Shown here: one piece after another, positions 48,701 to 58,080 of the stretch
Layout of the letters: every line of letters begins with the position of its first letter
How positions within the stretch are numbered: the first letter of the stretch is position 1
Source of the DNA: Serilophus lunatus
Taxonomy: Eukaryota > Chordata > Aves > Passeriformes > Eurylaimidae
Length of the DNA: 64,000 bases
Direction: 5' to 3'
NCBI GenBank assembly: GCA_013399895.1
Contig: VXBA01004195.1
Coordinates: 335,815 to 399,814 of the forward strand
Notes under the pieces: model-generated
What the model saw: the letters and a program-made list of their open reading frames with translations, nothing else
Told to the model about the DNA's origin: nothing
The model's database searches: none
Program-made: the position numbers and the translations under genes

Positions 48701-49751
48701 CTACTCCCACTCCTGGCAGTAGCTATGTGATGAGCGTCTTTCATGTGGAGCTTTCACTTGAGTCAGCTCTGTATCCCATTGACTCACAAATGGATGCCCT
48801 TGGTGGCTAAAGCCATAAGAAACATTTTCAAAGGCAAACACGTGGGTGAGAGGACATTAAATTCTGCAAGATCTTGTTGCATGTTCCATTTTTTTTTTTT
48901 ACAAAATGAATAGAGATGATGATGCTATCTTTATTCATACAAAATAGGAGGCAAGCACAAAGGATGGAACTGACTTTCACGCAGCACTCCCACATGCACT
49001 TTGATTCCTCAGCCACCTCTTTACCATTTGAAATCTGTAAGAGGCCTTCAGATCAATTCTACAGTTCCTTGACCTGGTGCCTTCAGTCTCTTGGCTCATG
49101 GGCATAAGCAAAGAATAAAATTTGATTTTTACACTGTAATTATCTGGGTGGTCTTCCTTTAGCAGAGCAAAGTCTATGTAATGTTTAATTTAGATTAAAT
49201 TCCCTAGCAGCAATGTCCATCAGCTGACTTTCGTCACCTTGCTGAAGCAAGGCTAGTGCTGTGAGATCCAGGAACCTTTGACAAGGGGTGACTTAAAAGT
49301 ATGGATTGCCACATACAGATGTGAGGTCTTGGTGAGCAGGATTGTAACATAAGGTTAGAGAGCACTGAAATTTCCTTCTAAGGAGAAGCTGTAGCTGGAG
49401 GAGAGAAGAACAAATTAAACTAAATTGGCAGGGTTTCGATTTGGCTGTCAAAACAGGTTCTCTTTCCTAGGGTGAATGTTCTTACTGTTCTTACTGTTCA
49501 ACAATCCCACTTCCAAATAGCTTCAGACAGGAAACAAAAATACAGCAGATCACTGATATCAGCAGATCATGGTATCAGCAGAAATAGATCTTCATATATA
49601 GAATCCAAAAAGTTCTCATGCAAATAGCTCATAGAGAGCACATAGTTCACCATTTCTACTAGCTGCATATTTTCAAGAGATTTGTCCACTGTATTTTTAA
49701 ATTTATGCCAAGCAGCTCAGACGGTATCACTTGTCTTGAGAAATTATTTTT
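42746..49751. other. Long unannotated stretch with one strong candidate element
   Basis: No exon, RNA gene or named transposon was seen. It contains A/C-rich low-complexity DNA near 42898-42960, the candidate conserved element at 43800-44000, G-rich runs at 43665-43682 and 44005-44023, and a T12 tract near 48889. The stretch 48120-48300 is compact and may be conserved, but shows nothing specific. Confidence 0.4.
43800..44000. other. Strong candidate developmental enhancer (homeodomain/E-box cluster)
   Basis: About 200 bp without repeat signature. CACCTGAAACAGGTC (43834-43848) is a bipartite ZEB/E-box-type pair with mirrored ACCTG/CAGGT arms. It is followed by TTTTAATTGAA, ATATTAATTACC, CCATTAACGG, ACTAATTAATG, TCATTAAATATG and AAAATTACG, at least five TAAT-core homeodomain words in about 110 bases. 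CpGs persist (ACCGCGTG, AACGG, TCACGC, TACGCTG, ATCGG). No frame is coding. This is the densest regulatory-looking cluster in the window. Target gene and activity cannot be read from the sequence. Confidence 0.42.
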
Positions 49752-50201
49752 TATGCTGGTTTTGGCTCAGATAGAGTTGCTTCTCACACCACTCCACCAG
49801 TGAGGAGTCTAGGGGTGCCTATGGGGTTGGGAGTGGACATAGCCAGGACAACTGACCCTAGGTGACCAGAGGGATATCCCATACCATATGGCATCACACT
49901 CAGCATATAAAGAGGGGGTAGAAGAAGGAAGGGAGGATGTTCCGTTATGCTGCTTGTCTTTGCAAGTAACCATCCTGCACGATGGAGTCCTGCTTTCCTG
50001 GAGAGGGCTACCAATGGGATGTGGTGAATGAATTCTTTGGTTTGCTTTCCTTGCATGCATGGCTTTTCCTTTACCTGTTAAATTATCTTTATCACAACTC
50101 ACGAATTTTCTCACTTTCCTGATTCTCTCCCTCATCCTGTTGTGAGGAGTGAGTGAGAGGCTGGGCGGTGCTTCATTGCCAGCTGGGGTTAAGCCATGTT
50201 C
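49752..50201 (+). mobile_element. Solo LTR, TGTGCTGG family, with internal U3 deletion
   Basis: It begins TATGCTGGTTTTGGCTCAGA (second base mutated from the family TGTGCTGG) and ends ..GGGGTTAAGCCATG. About 25 bases in, after GATAGAGTTG, it jumps to CTTCTCACACCACTCCACCAG. It lacks the roughly 100 bp that the copy at 33044 carries between those points. The TATA-type CATATAAAG is at about 49906-49914, and the family's 3' block GTTAAATTATCTTTATCACAACTCACGA is present. The 139-residue minus-strand open frame across it is an antisense shadow. No clear target-site duplication remains. Confidence 0.88.
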
Positions 50202-51854
50202 CAAAGAATATCCCTTTCCCCTGTTCACACAACAGTATTATCATTATAGTAACATATAATAGCACTTCTGCATCCAGCCGTGTGTACTCTGAGTTCAGCT
50301 ATCTGATCTTGACAACACTTAAACTGTGAGGAGAAAAACTATACCTCAGTACTATTCTAATGGAGAAGTGCTCAAGAATATTTCTCTGCTTTGCCTATTA
50401 TAGACTCCACCTGGCTAATTACAGACTCCACCCCAAAATGGCAGCCTTTACCCAACAAGTGCTTTTCTGAGAGGCAACAAGAGGGTTTACTGACGTGAGC
50501 TGCTACACAAAGATGTGTGAATCATTAACACAAGCAAACCTCCAGCTTCCCCATTCATCACTGGCCGGCTTGACACCTGCAGACAGCCTTCACTAGAGAA
50601 AGTTTGCAGCTGGTTGAGCTCTGGCTGAGCTTCCTCATACCCACTATCTCTGCTCTCCATTTGTCAATTTTAAGTGATAATTTCTATTCAATCTGATACA
50701 TATTATAAGAATATAAACAAATGCCTCTGGCTGTATCATGCCTGCGATCACTTCCCTTTATAGCCATCATTTATTACAGGTGGACAGGTGGCCGTTTGGT
50801 GGAATGCCGAAGAGGCTATCTTTTGAACAATCACGAGGAAACACAGGCACATTTACATTTGTCCCAAGCAGACTGGCAAAAGAGGTGTGTGATTTTTGAA
50901 GAAACTTCACTATGCTCCAAAATTTATTCCTTTCCAAGCCATGCAAGCCACAAGATCAGGTGTGAATGTTATAAGCCTATCACATCTATGAACACCAGAT
51001 TTCAAATACAAATTTATTTAAGATTTTTGAAAATAGGGAAGGGGTCTGGGAAAGCTTTGACTCCAATTGCTTCATTTATGTCTTATAGTTTTGATACAGG
51101 ATACATGCTTTTCCTAAATATTAACTATTTTACTTTGTAAATGTATATAAAACACTAAGATGGCAGCAGCTTTGTTGCTCAAATAGAATTTGAAAGAAGG
51201 ATTATTATCTACTACTTCTAGGCATATGTAGTGTTTCATTTCAAAAAGACCTTGGAATTCATATATTGGAATCATTTCACCTTGCTTTAAAATACTGTCA
51301 CCTCTAAAACAGATATATGTCAAGTTACTTCACAACTCAAGCAGCAACAGACAGGACAGAAAGTGAACAGTACTGAAGTAACAGCACTTAAAGAACATGG
51401 AATATATGAACCCATCTGTCATACTCTGTGAACATCAGCTCTTCTATCACAAAAGGACCTCAGCCTTAAATTGCCTCTGAAACACTACCATCTCATAAAC
51501 ACAGCATAGTCGGAGATCATTACAGGATATTCAGAACAGACCTGCATAATCACAGGTTGAGCAAGTCCATATAATCCATTCTGAGAGCAGGACCTGTGCG
51601 CCTCATGTAGGCCCTGATACTTATCAACTTGTTAGAATACAGAAAACTGGGCTTTTGCACAGAATACTGCAAGGACAGAGTAAGGAATATTGAAGCAGAA
51701 GAGTTGCTGCAGGATCTTGTCAAAGCTTTTAAGATTACTAAGGTTATATGACACTAAGGTTTTATGATTAGAGTTTACATTGATTATTATAGCAAAATGT
51801 GCTATAACAAGAACATTATCAAGTACACACTAAAGGTCCATCACACCAAATATT
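50202..51854. other. Unannotated stretch with candidate element
   Basis: No exon was recognised. The 139-residue plus-strand open frame at 50721-51140 overlaps a compact candidate conserved block but has no family motif, and no splice or promoter context marks it as a gene. Confidence 0.35.
50700..50880. other. Candidate conserved element with tandem CAGGTG sites
   Basis: TTTATTACAGGTGGACAGGTGG carries two CAGGTG E-boxes at 50777-50782 and 50785-50790, in the same orientation and 8 bp apart. They are followed by CCGTTTGGTGG and ATGCCGAAGAGG. CAGGTG is the core of Snail/ZEB repressors and some bHLH activators. CpG retention and lack of repeat identity suggest constraint. An open frame runs through it, so a coding explanation is not fully excluded. 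Confidence 0.3.
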
Positions 51855-51935
51855 ATGTCTCACCAACAGCTAGTGCCACATGCTTGAGAAAGAGTTCACC
51901 TACTCTTCTAGCACCCAGTTCTTCAGGGAGTTGAT
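51855..51935 (-). mobile_element. Possible short CR1 3' fragment, inverted next to a CR1
   Basis: In antisense, GCCACATGCTTGAGAAAG, ACTCTTCTAG and TTCTTCAGGGAG resemble the CR1 segment at 26232-26320 (CACCATGTGCTTGAGAAAG, ACTCTTCTTG, CTTCCCTGGGGAG). About 80 bp is short, so the call is tentative. It lies head to head with the plus-strand CR1 that starts at about 51943. Confidence 0.4.
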
Positions 51936-51942
51936 GAGGTTG

Positions 51943-52545
51943 TCCTGGTGGGCATCAGGTAAAGCATTGCCAGCTGATCAAGGGAGGTGATTGTCCCACT
52001 CTGCTCTGCACTGGTGTGGCCTCATCTTGAATACTGTGTGCAGTTTTGACCACCACAATATAAGAAAGACATTAATCTATTAGAGAGTCTTCAAAGGATG
52101 GCCACAAGGAAGGTGAAGGGTATGGAGGGAAAGCCTTATGAGGAGTGGCTCAGGTCAGCTGGTTTGTTCATCCTAGAGGAGAGAAGACTGAAGGGAGACC
52201 TCATTGCAGTCTTCAACATCCTCATGAGGACAAGTGGAGGGGGAGGTACCTATTTCTTCACTCTCATGACCAGTGATGGGACTTGAGGAAGTGGCATGAA
52301 GCCGAGTCAGAGGAGGTTTAGGTTGGATATCAGAAAAACGTTTTTTACCCAGAGGGTGGCTGTTCCCAGAGCACGGGAACAGGCTCTCTAGGGAAGTGAT
52401 CACAGGACAAAGCCTGACAGAGTTCAAGAAGTGTTTAGACAATGCACTCATGCATATGGTGTGTCTCTTGGGGTGTCCTGTGCAGGGCTAGGAGTTGGAC
52501 TCAATGACTCTGATGGGTCCCTTTCAACTTAGCTCCTGATCTTCA
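51943..52545 (+). mobile_element. CR1 LINE, ORF2 end plus 3'UTR
   Basis: Plus-strand CR1. The frame at 52098-52286 reads KPYEEWLRSAGLFILEERRL then KGDLIAVFNIL, the decayed form of the CR1 ORF2 C-terminus (LFSLEKRRLRGDLI..YNYL). The 3'UTR follows with AGGAGGTTTAGGTTGGATATC, TTTTACCCAGAGGGTGGC and CAGGGCTAGGAGTTGGACTC. It ends near CTCTGATGGGTCCCTTTCAAC. The subfamily matches those at 26188 and 57680 (shared CTCATG..CATATGGTGTGTCTCTTGGG tail). It is 5'-truncated and dead. Confidence 0.93.
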
Positions 52546-53829
52546 TGTATCTCCCAGTGAAATCAAGAGACTTATCCATTAGGTTGTACAACTTTGTAGG
52601 TCTGTCACAGTTGACTGCCCATTTCCCATCATGCACATACATCACTGCTGTCCTCCCAAGACACACAGATGAGAGTTCCTTTAATATTGCCCAGCATAAC
52701 AAAGTTATTATTCAGTGATTTCCCAGTCTATCAGAAATGTAATCATATTTTACACCACAAAGACAGGCATCAGACTTGAGATGTCAATGCCCAGTGACTC
52801 TACCTGCAGACCTGAGCAAAAGACTTTGCCTTCTTTTACCTTTCCTTTCTTCAAGTTACACAAAACACTTTCTAATTTTAGGATCAGGATCTGAAAATAC
52901 ACTGTAAATGCCTGCAAAGCATTTTAGGAATATGAATAAAAGTACTCAGAAATACATTAAACATAGCTCCTAAATTTCCACACTGTTTCTGTCTGAGAAG
53001 AGTTGAGTATAGCTGTAAGATATTCACTTGGAGAAGAGAATAAATCCAGCAAGCACCTTCAGCATATGACCTAGAGATGGAATCAGGTTGTCTTGGAGTA
53101 GAGCTTCACATAAGCAGATGGGATGTGACTTTCAGCATCACAGACACCTATTAAGGCACTGTAATAATATTCCTGCATTAACAACATAATTGTTCTTAGC
53201 ATTTTAGGAAGATCCTGTGAAACAAACTTCTAGGATAAGCATGAAGCATGAACAGGTGCCATCTGTGATCCTGTCACTCAGTTGGGAATCACTCTTGTTG
53301 CCAGCAAGCTCAGCATAGTCTAATGCACATCAATACTCATTGCTAAAGGGACTTCTTAAGAAGCAGGAGACACAGAAAGCACACAGTCTGTCCCCAGCCT
53401 CCTGAGCCATAGAACAAGCTCTAGTCTTGGTGCATACATAGCACTGCTGAAGATACTTTTACATGGGGTTATGCTATTGGTGTCCATCCAGTTTCATCCA
53501 CCAGCCAACCTGAGATATGCTAAGGAGAATTTCAGCACATAAATAATAATGTCAGCCAGTATTACCCTGAGGAAACAACTTGCTGAGTGCTATACCCACT
53601 TCATAGCCAGTAGAGATATTTGCTTTCACCTAAAACCTGTGCAGACTACTGGGATCACCAGCTCTCCTGGTAATTCTGTCTACAGGTCACCTCACATTTA
53701 GTCCTGCCACATCACTTTTCTGTCACACATAACACTCCAAAACAAGGCAAGCTAAGCAGAGCCATGTACCATCTCTCCTAAATCCTTCTTTGGCAGCGTC
53801 TTTCTTGCTTCAGAGCTGTGACATGTATG

Positions 53830-54060
53830 TAGCAGTACCTCCTCAGGTTCTCTTTGGCACCCATTTAATCAGTTGTCCACAAATTTGCTTAGCCTCTCTT
53901 TGAACATTCTAGTGCTCTCAGGTCCCAAAGCCTCCAGCAGCCAGGCACAGAAGCTCTCTCCTTTATCTGCTTTAAACAAATCTCCTATCAGCTCTGTGGA
54001 GCACTGTGTTGTTCCAGTACATTAGAATTCAGCTTGTAACTGTTCTCCATTTTCCCTAAG
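53830..54060 (-). mobile_element. Old LINE fragment, CR1/L3-like
   Basis: Antisense words such as CTTAGCCTCTCTTTGAACAT, AGCAGCCAGGCACAGAAGC and CTGCTTTAAACAAATCTCCT, followed by a GTGGAGCACTGTGTTGTTCC segment, follow the order of the 3' region of ancient CR1/L3-type LINEs. Divergence is high and the call depends on the pattern as a whole. Confidence 0.45.
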
Positions 54061-54327
54061 AATTATCTGCTTCCATGAAGGCAACTTTTGAAAGCACTTC
54101 CATAGAGCTTTCTCCAGAGCCTACCAAAAATTTGCCACCTTTTCTGTGAGAGATGTCTGATTCCAAACATGACTTTTTACCACAGAGGCCCTAAATATAA
54201 TCACGTACAGCCAGGAGTAAGGAATGAGCCTACTCCATTTCCACTCTCTTGCCAGTCTGTCAGCTGCGCTCATCAGCCCTTGCCTTGCAAGAAGATGAAT
54301 TCCCTTCCCTAAAGAAAGAAGCTAGGA

Positions 54328-54356
54328 CAGTGAAGTCGAATGAATCGACTTCACTG
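54328..54356. other. Perfect 12-bp-arm hairpin with CpG in each arm
   Basis: CAGTGAAGTCGA (54328-54339), loop ATGAA, then TCGACTTCACTG (54345-54356). All 12 pairs match and base composition is mixed, so chance is less likely than for the AT-rich hairpins. It is too short for a typical microRNA precursor. Confidence 0.92.
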
Positions 54357-55419
54357 AAAAGAGTATCTAAAGACACAAGTCTGGGGATTTCAGTTTAATG
54401 GTTAGCCCAATAGATGAGATTGTCCCCTGAGCACAGGGTCCATGACCAAAGGACATCCTAGCTTCTTCCCAGAAGAATTAGCTTAGAAACATTCAGTGGT
54501 TGGGACTAAGGATGTAGACAGTAGCAGAGATAAAGGGGCTGCTGGTACTGCTTTCATGGTGGCAGCTTGCTGTGGCTGTCTCACTAAAAAGAACTGGAAT
54601 CCAAAGGCCAGCTTGCAGAAAACTTGGGAGAAATTATAGTGGGTTTGGCCCCAGCAGACAGTTAATAGATGTACAGATATTGTACCAAAAATCTCACTAT
54701 TAAGTTAAGGGGTAGGATCACTCTTTTCCTGCAGAGACCTTCTAAATAACGAAGCTGTAGCTTTCAAGGCAGGCAGGTAGTAGTGGCACTGTAAAGAAAG
54801 TTGCACATGGAGCCCAGAGGTAAGCAAATAACTAAACCTGTAGAGTGCATGGAACAGGGACACGCTAAATCTAGATTGATTTAAAAGTGCAAGAGAAGCT
54901 TTCAACAATGAAGATGCGCAACATGGTTGATTCTCCATTGTCCTTTTTTTTTAACAAAGCACTGTCCCAGACTGCCTCAGCCCCAGTTCAAGTTTGGATT
55001 TTGCAGGCAGGAAACAGGGCCAGGATCAGACCCTTTTCTGGGGGCAGTGACAAGAGGGAATATGCAGCTGTAATTAACCTAACTACTGAAATCAGTCCCA
55101 GTAGTTCATAAACAGCGAGTGGAGTTACCAGGCAGTGATGTGTGGACTCCACCAATGTCTCTGTATCATTCTGGGATCCCTGTCACAAGCAGCAGTGAAG
55201 CATTTTCTCACCTCCTCCCTTGTTCCCACAAGACAGTTTTCAAAGCAGCTCGGCTGCATGCATGACTATATGCTGTATGCCTGCACAGCTTTCCCCAGCT
55301 CAGAAAATGGGGAAGAGAGGGATTCAGGAAAGGCAGGACTGCATGCCAGAAAAGAAAGTTCCTACCAAAACAACCCAGCTCAAATGCCCATAGGTTAGGC
55401 ACGTTCACCACATCATCTT

Positions 55420-55540
55420 GGAGAGGTCACTGTTTTGGTTAATTGGTTTATTGTCAAATTCCCTCATTAATCATCCAAGTTGTGTTTCCTGTGCACTACC
55501 TGTGATACGTGTGTTTCTATCACCGTATTTTTGGTGCAGG
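55420..55540. other. Weak candidate conserved element
   Basis: GTTTTGGTTAATTGGTTTATTG followed by CTCATTAATCATCC and GATACGTGTG. It is compact, with TAAT cores and no repeat match. Evidence is thin. Confidence 0.2.
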
Positions 55541-56405
55541 ATGAAGAAGTCTAGCTCTGTCTGAGAAACGCTTTGCCAAAAGACAGAAAATGGTAGAAGC
55601 TATCCATTACAGCTGAGAACCCCATTTTGTATAGTTGTTTGATTTTGTTTCCAAGGGTTTCGTATCTGTTTCCAAATTTATTTTTATCTGATATTTCAAA
55701 ACACAGAATTCATGTACTATGACAAGAATTTACATACTGACAAATGAAAGTTCTTGCAAGCCTTCCTCCAAATTAATTACCTTTGACATAATTAACAATT
55801 TTGGGGAATGTTTCTGCTTCCTGTGGAAACTTCATACTTTTCATTTGAAAAAGATCTGTCACTGTGCTCTGTAGTGGTGGTCTAAGTCCTCACCAAAGCT
55901 TCTCACTGGAGCAGTGTGTCAAAGGATCACAATCCAGCAAAATTAACCAGCCTAATGAGAAGAGCAGAAAAAGGAGCACATGAGCTGTAATTTCTAGGAA
56001 GAAGAATTTAAGGTTCAAATCTACATAAACAGTTAAACTGGATTTCATTTTGCATGAAAAACTAAACTTTTTCCCCACACTTCCCTGGTCTTCTCCAAAG
56101 ATGTGCCTTCAGAATAAACAGCCTGTTTTTCCAAACAACTCAGCCTGCTACCTAGGTCTGAAATTCTTCTATTTTTGCAGTAGCCTGTGACTAGGGTGAC
56201 CAGAGCTGAACTCTTAGGCTACCACTCTACCATTTTTGTGTTATCTAGAGCCTAAAACCTTGTATTCTGTTCTTAAATATTGGTTGGCAAGAAGTTATGA
56301 TCTCTGCATTTCTAGGTGGAAAAACTGATACTTAAACATTTTAAAGCATAAATTAAAATACAAACAGAATTCCAAAACTGCTTGTTGGTTTTGTTGTCTT
56401 GAGGC

Positions 56406-56422
56406 TTTTTTTTTTTTTTTTT
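56406..56422. repeat. T17 homopolymer
   Basis: A pure run of T on the plus strand. It is not preceded by a recognisable transposon, so it is listed as a simple repeat. Confidence 0.9.
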
Positions 56423-57679
56423 GTCTGAAGTGATATTTGCAACACAGAAGATTTGGAGGTGCAATGCCCAGGTCTGTAAAACTTAGGGGCTGTAACACTG
56501 CAGAGCAAAACTGGGGAAAGATTCAGCTCTCTCCATAAAAAATAAGACTCATGTAGAATAGTCCAAGAACTGAAGGTCAAAAGAGACAAGCTCTAACAGT
56601 AATTTCGTACACAGTTTGACATCACATTGCAGGTTCTTCCACAAGACCACAAACTCTCTTATTTGCAGGCATTTTCCCCACTAAGGAAAATATATTGGAT
56701 GAGAATGAACATACACACTGAGACCTTCACCTATTTTTCACATAACTAAATACAATGCATTTCATTTTGAACAAGCCACTTGGAATATATAGAAATTAAT
56801 TAAAACAATTCCTCATTTTTTGCTTTTTAAAACTTAAGACTTGGTAAAGGAGAGGTAAGACAGGACTTGTTATTACTCTTAGATGGTGCTAAGAGGACCC
56901 ATAAATACATCTCTTCTTCCTATGATCCCATTCATCTTGCTGCCTTTCCTACTCCTCTTTGCCAACAATCAGATCCCAGTAAACAACCTCAACTGAAATT
57001 TGCAACTGTCAGATAAACATTAAAAATGTTTCTCTTGTCCTTTCCCATTGATAGTCCCATTAATATTGTAATAGAACAAAAAGTTATGAAAATGAACGCA
57101 TGCTGGGTTTGGAAGTGAATTATGCAGACAGCAGCTGTGAAATATATACACTTGACTATGCATAGACAAAGAGATACAGTGCACCCACAAAGAAGCATGT
57201 ATACACTTACATGTAATATTTTATGATACGGAACTTGGTTCTAACCTTGGGCTACTGTACACTGTGCAGCAACTCTACTGACTTGTCTGGTGTAAATTCA
57301 ACACAAGTAAAATCAGAATTAAACTACTATGGCTTTTTTTTTTGTGAAAAATATCCTAGCTACACAATTTTCCCATGCTGTTATTTTTTAATCTTTATTT
57401 TTAGGCAGAGTCCGGTATTACAATCTGCTTTTACTTATTTAGTACTTTCTCCCAGTATGTAAATCTCTTGTATGTCTACTGTTAATTTAAAAGAAAAACA
57501 ATCTGTACCTCAGACTTCAGTGAAAAAAAAAAAAATCATTACCTTTAAAGTCAAGCTTTTTTATTCAAACTTGCCCTTTAGACACATATTAATTCAAACA
57601 GTATCCACTGCAAATCTCTAAAAAGGAGCAGTTGAGTCCTCCCAATCCCTCAATGAAAATACTGTATGCGGGTCCATCT

Positions 57680-58080
57680 GAACCTTCCCTGCTCTGCTCT
57701 GGTGTGCTCTGCTCTGCATTGGTGCGGCCTCACCTTGGATATTGTGTCAGTTTTGGTCACTGCAAAGAAGTGACATTAAAGAAAGACATTAAAGTACTAG
57801 AGAGCATCCAAAGGAGGGCAACGAAGATGGTGAAAGGCCTTGAGGGGAAGACATGTGAGGAGTGGCTGAGGTCACTTGGTCTGTTCAGCCTGGACATCTC
57901 CAGGAGATTGAGGGGAGACCTCACTGCAGTTACAACTTCCTCATGAGGGGAAGAGGAGGGGCAGATACTCATCTCTCAGGCACATGGTATGACTCTTGGG
58001 GAGGTCCTGTGGAGGGCTAAGAGTTTGACTCAATGATCCTTGTGGGTTTCTTCCATCTTGACATATTCTGTGATTCTATG
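57680..58080 (+). mobile_element. CR1 LINE with a 3'UTR internal deletion
   Basis: Plus-strand CR1. The frame at 57700-57930 gives SALVRPHLGYC, SIQRRATKMVKGLEG and EEWLRSLGLFSLDI..RRL then RGDL, a clear ORF2 C-terminus. After GGGGCAGATACTCATCTCT (about 57978) it jumps directly to CAGGCACATGGTATGACTC, skipping roughly 200 bp of 3'UTR that the copy at 51943 retains. It ends with the CR1 tail ATTCTGTGATTCTATGA (about 58064-58080). The tail is well kept, so this insertion is fairly young, and the deletion may have occurred before or after insertion. Confidence 0.95.

Larger units (their letters stand above)
52546..57679. other. Unannotated stretch
   Basis: No exon or RNA gene was recognised. It contains an old LINE scrap (53830-54060), a perfect hairpin (54328-54356), a compact block at 55420-55540 that may be conserved, T17 at 56406-56422 and A13 at 57523-57535. 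Confidence 0.4.

Noticed and set aside
49809..50228. 139-residue minus-strand open frame
   Set aside because: It is antisense to the LTR at 49752-50201; the translated sequence reflects LTR composition.
50721..51140. 139-residue plus-strand open frame as a possible gene
   Set aside because: It has no recognisable domain, no splice or promoter context, and a composition that becomes AT-rich and random toward its end. It is kept only as an alternative explanation for the candidate element at 50700-50880.
54328..54356. Hairpin as a microRNA precursor
   Set aside because: The stem is only 12 bp with a 5-base loop, far shorter than a microRNA precursor, and flanking bases do not extend the pairing.
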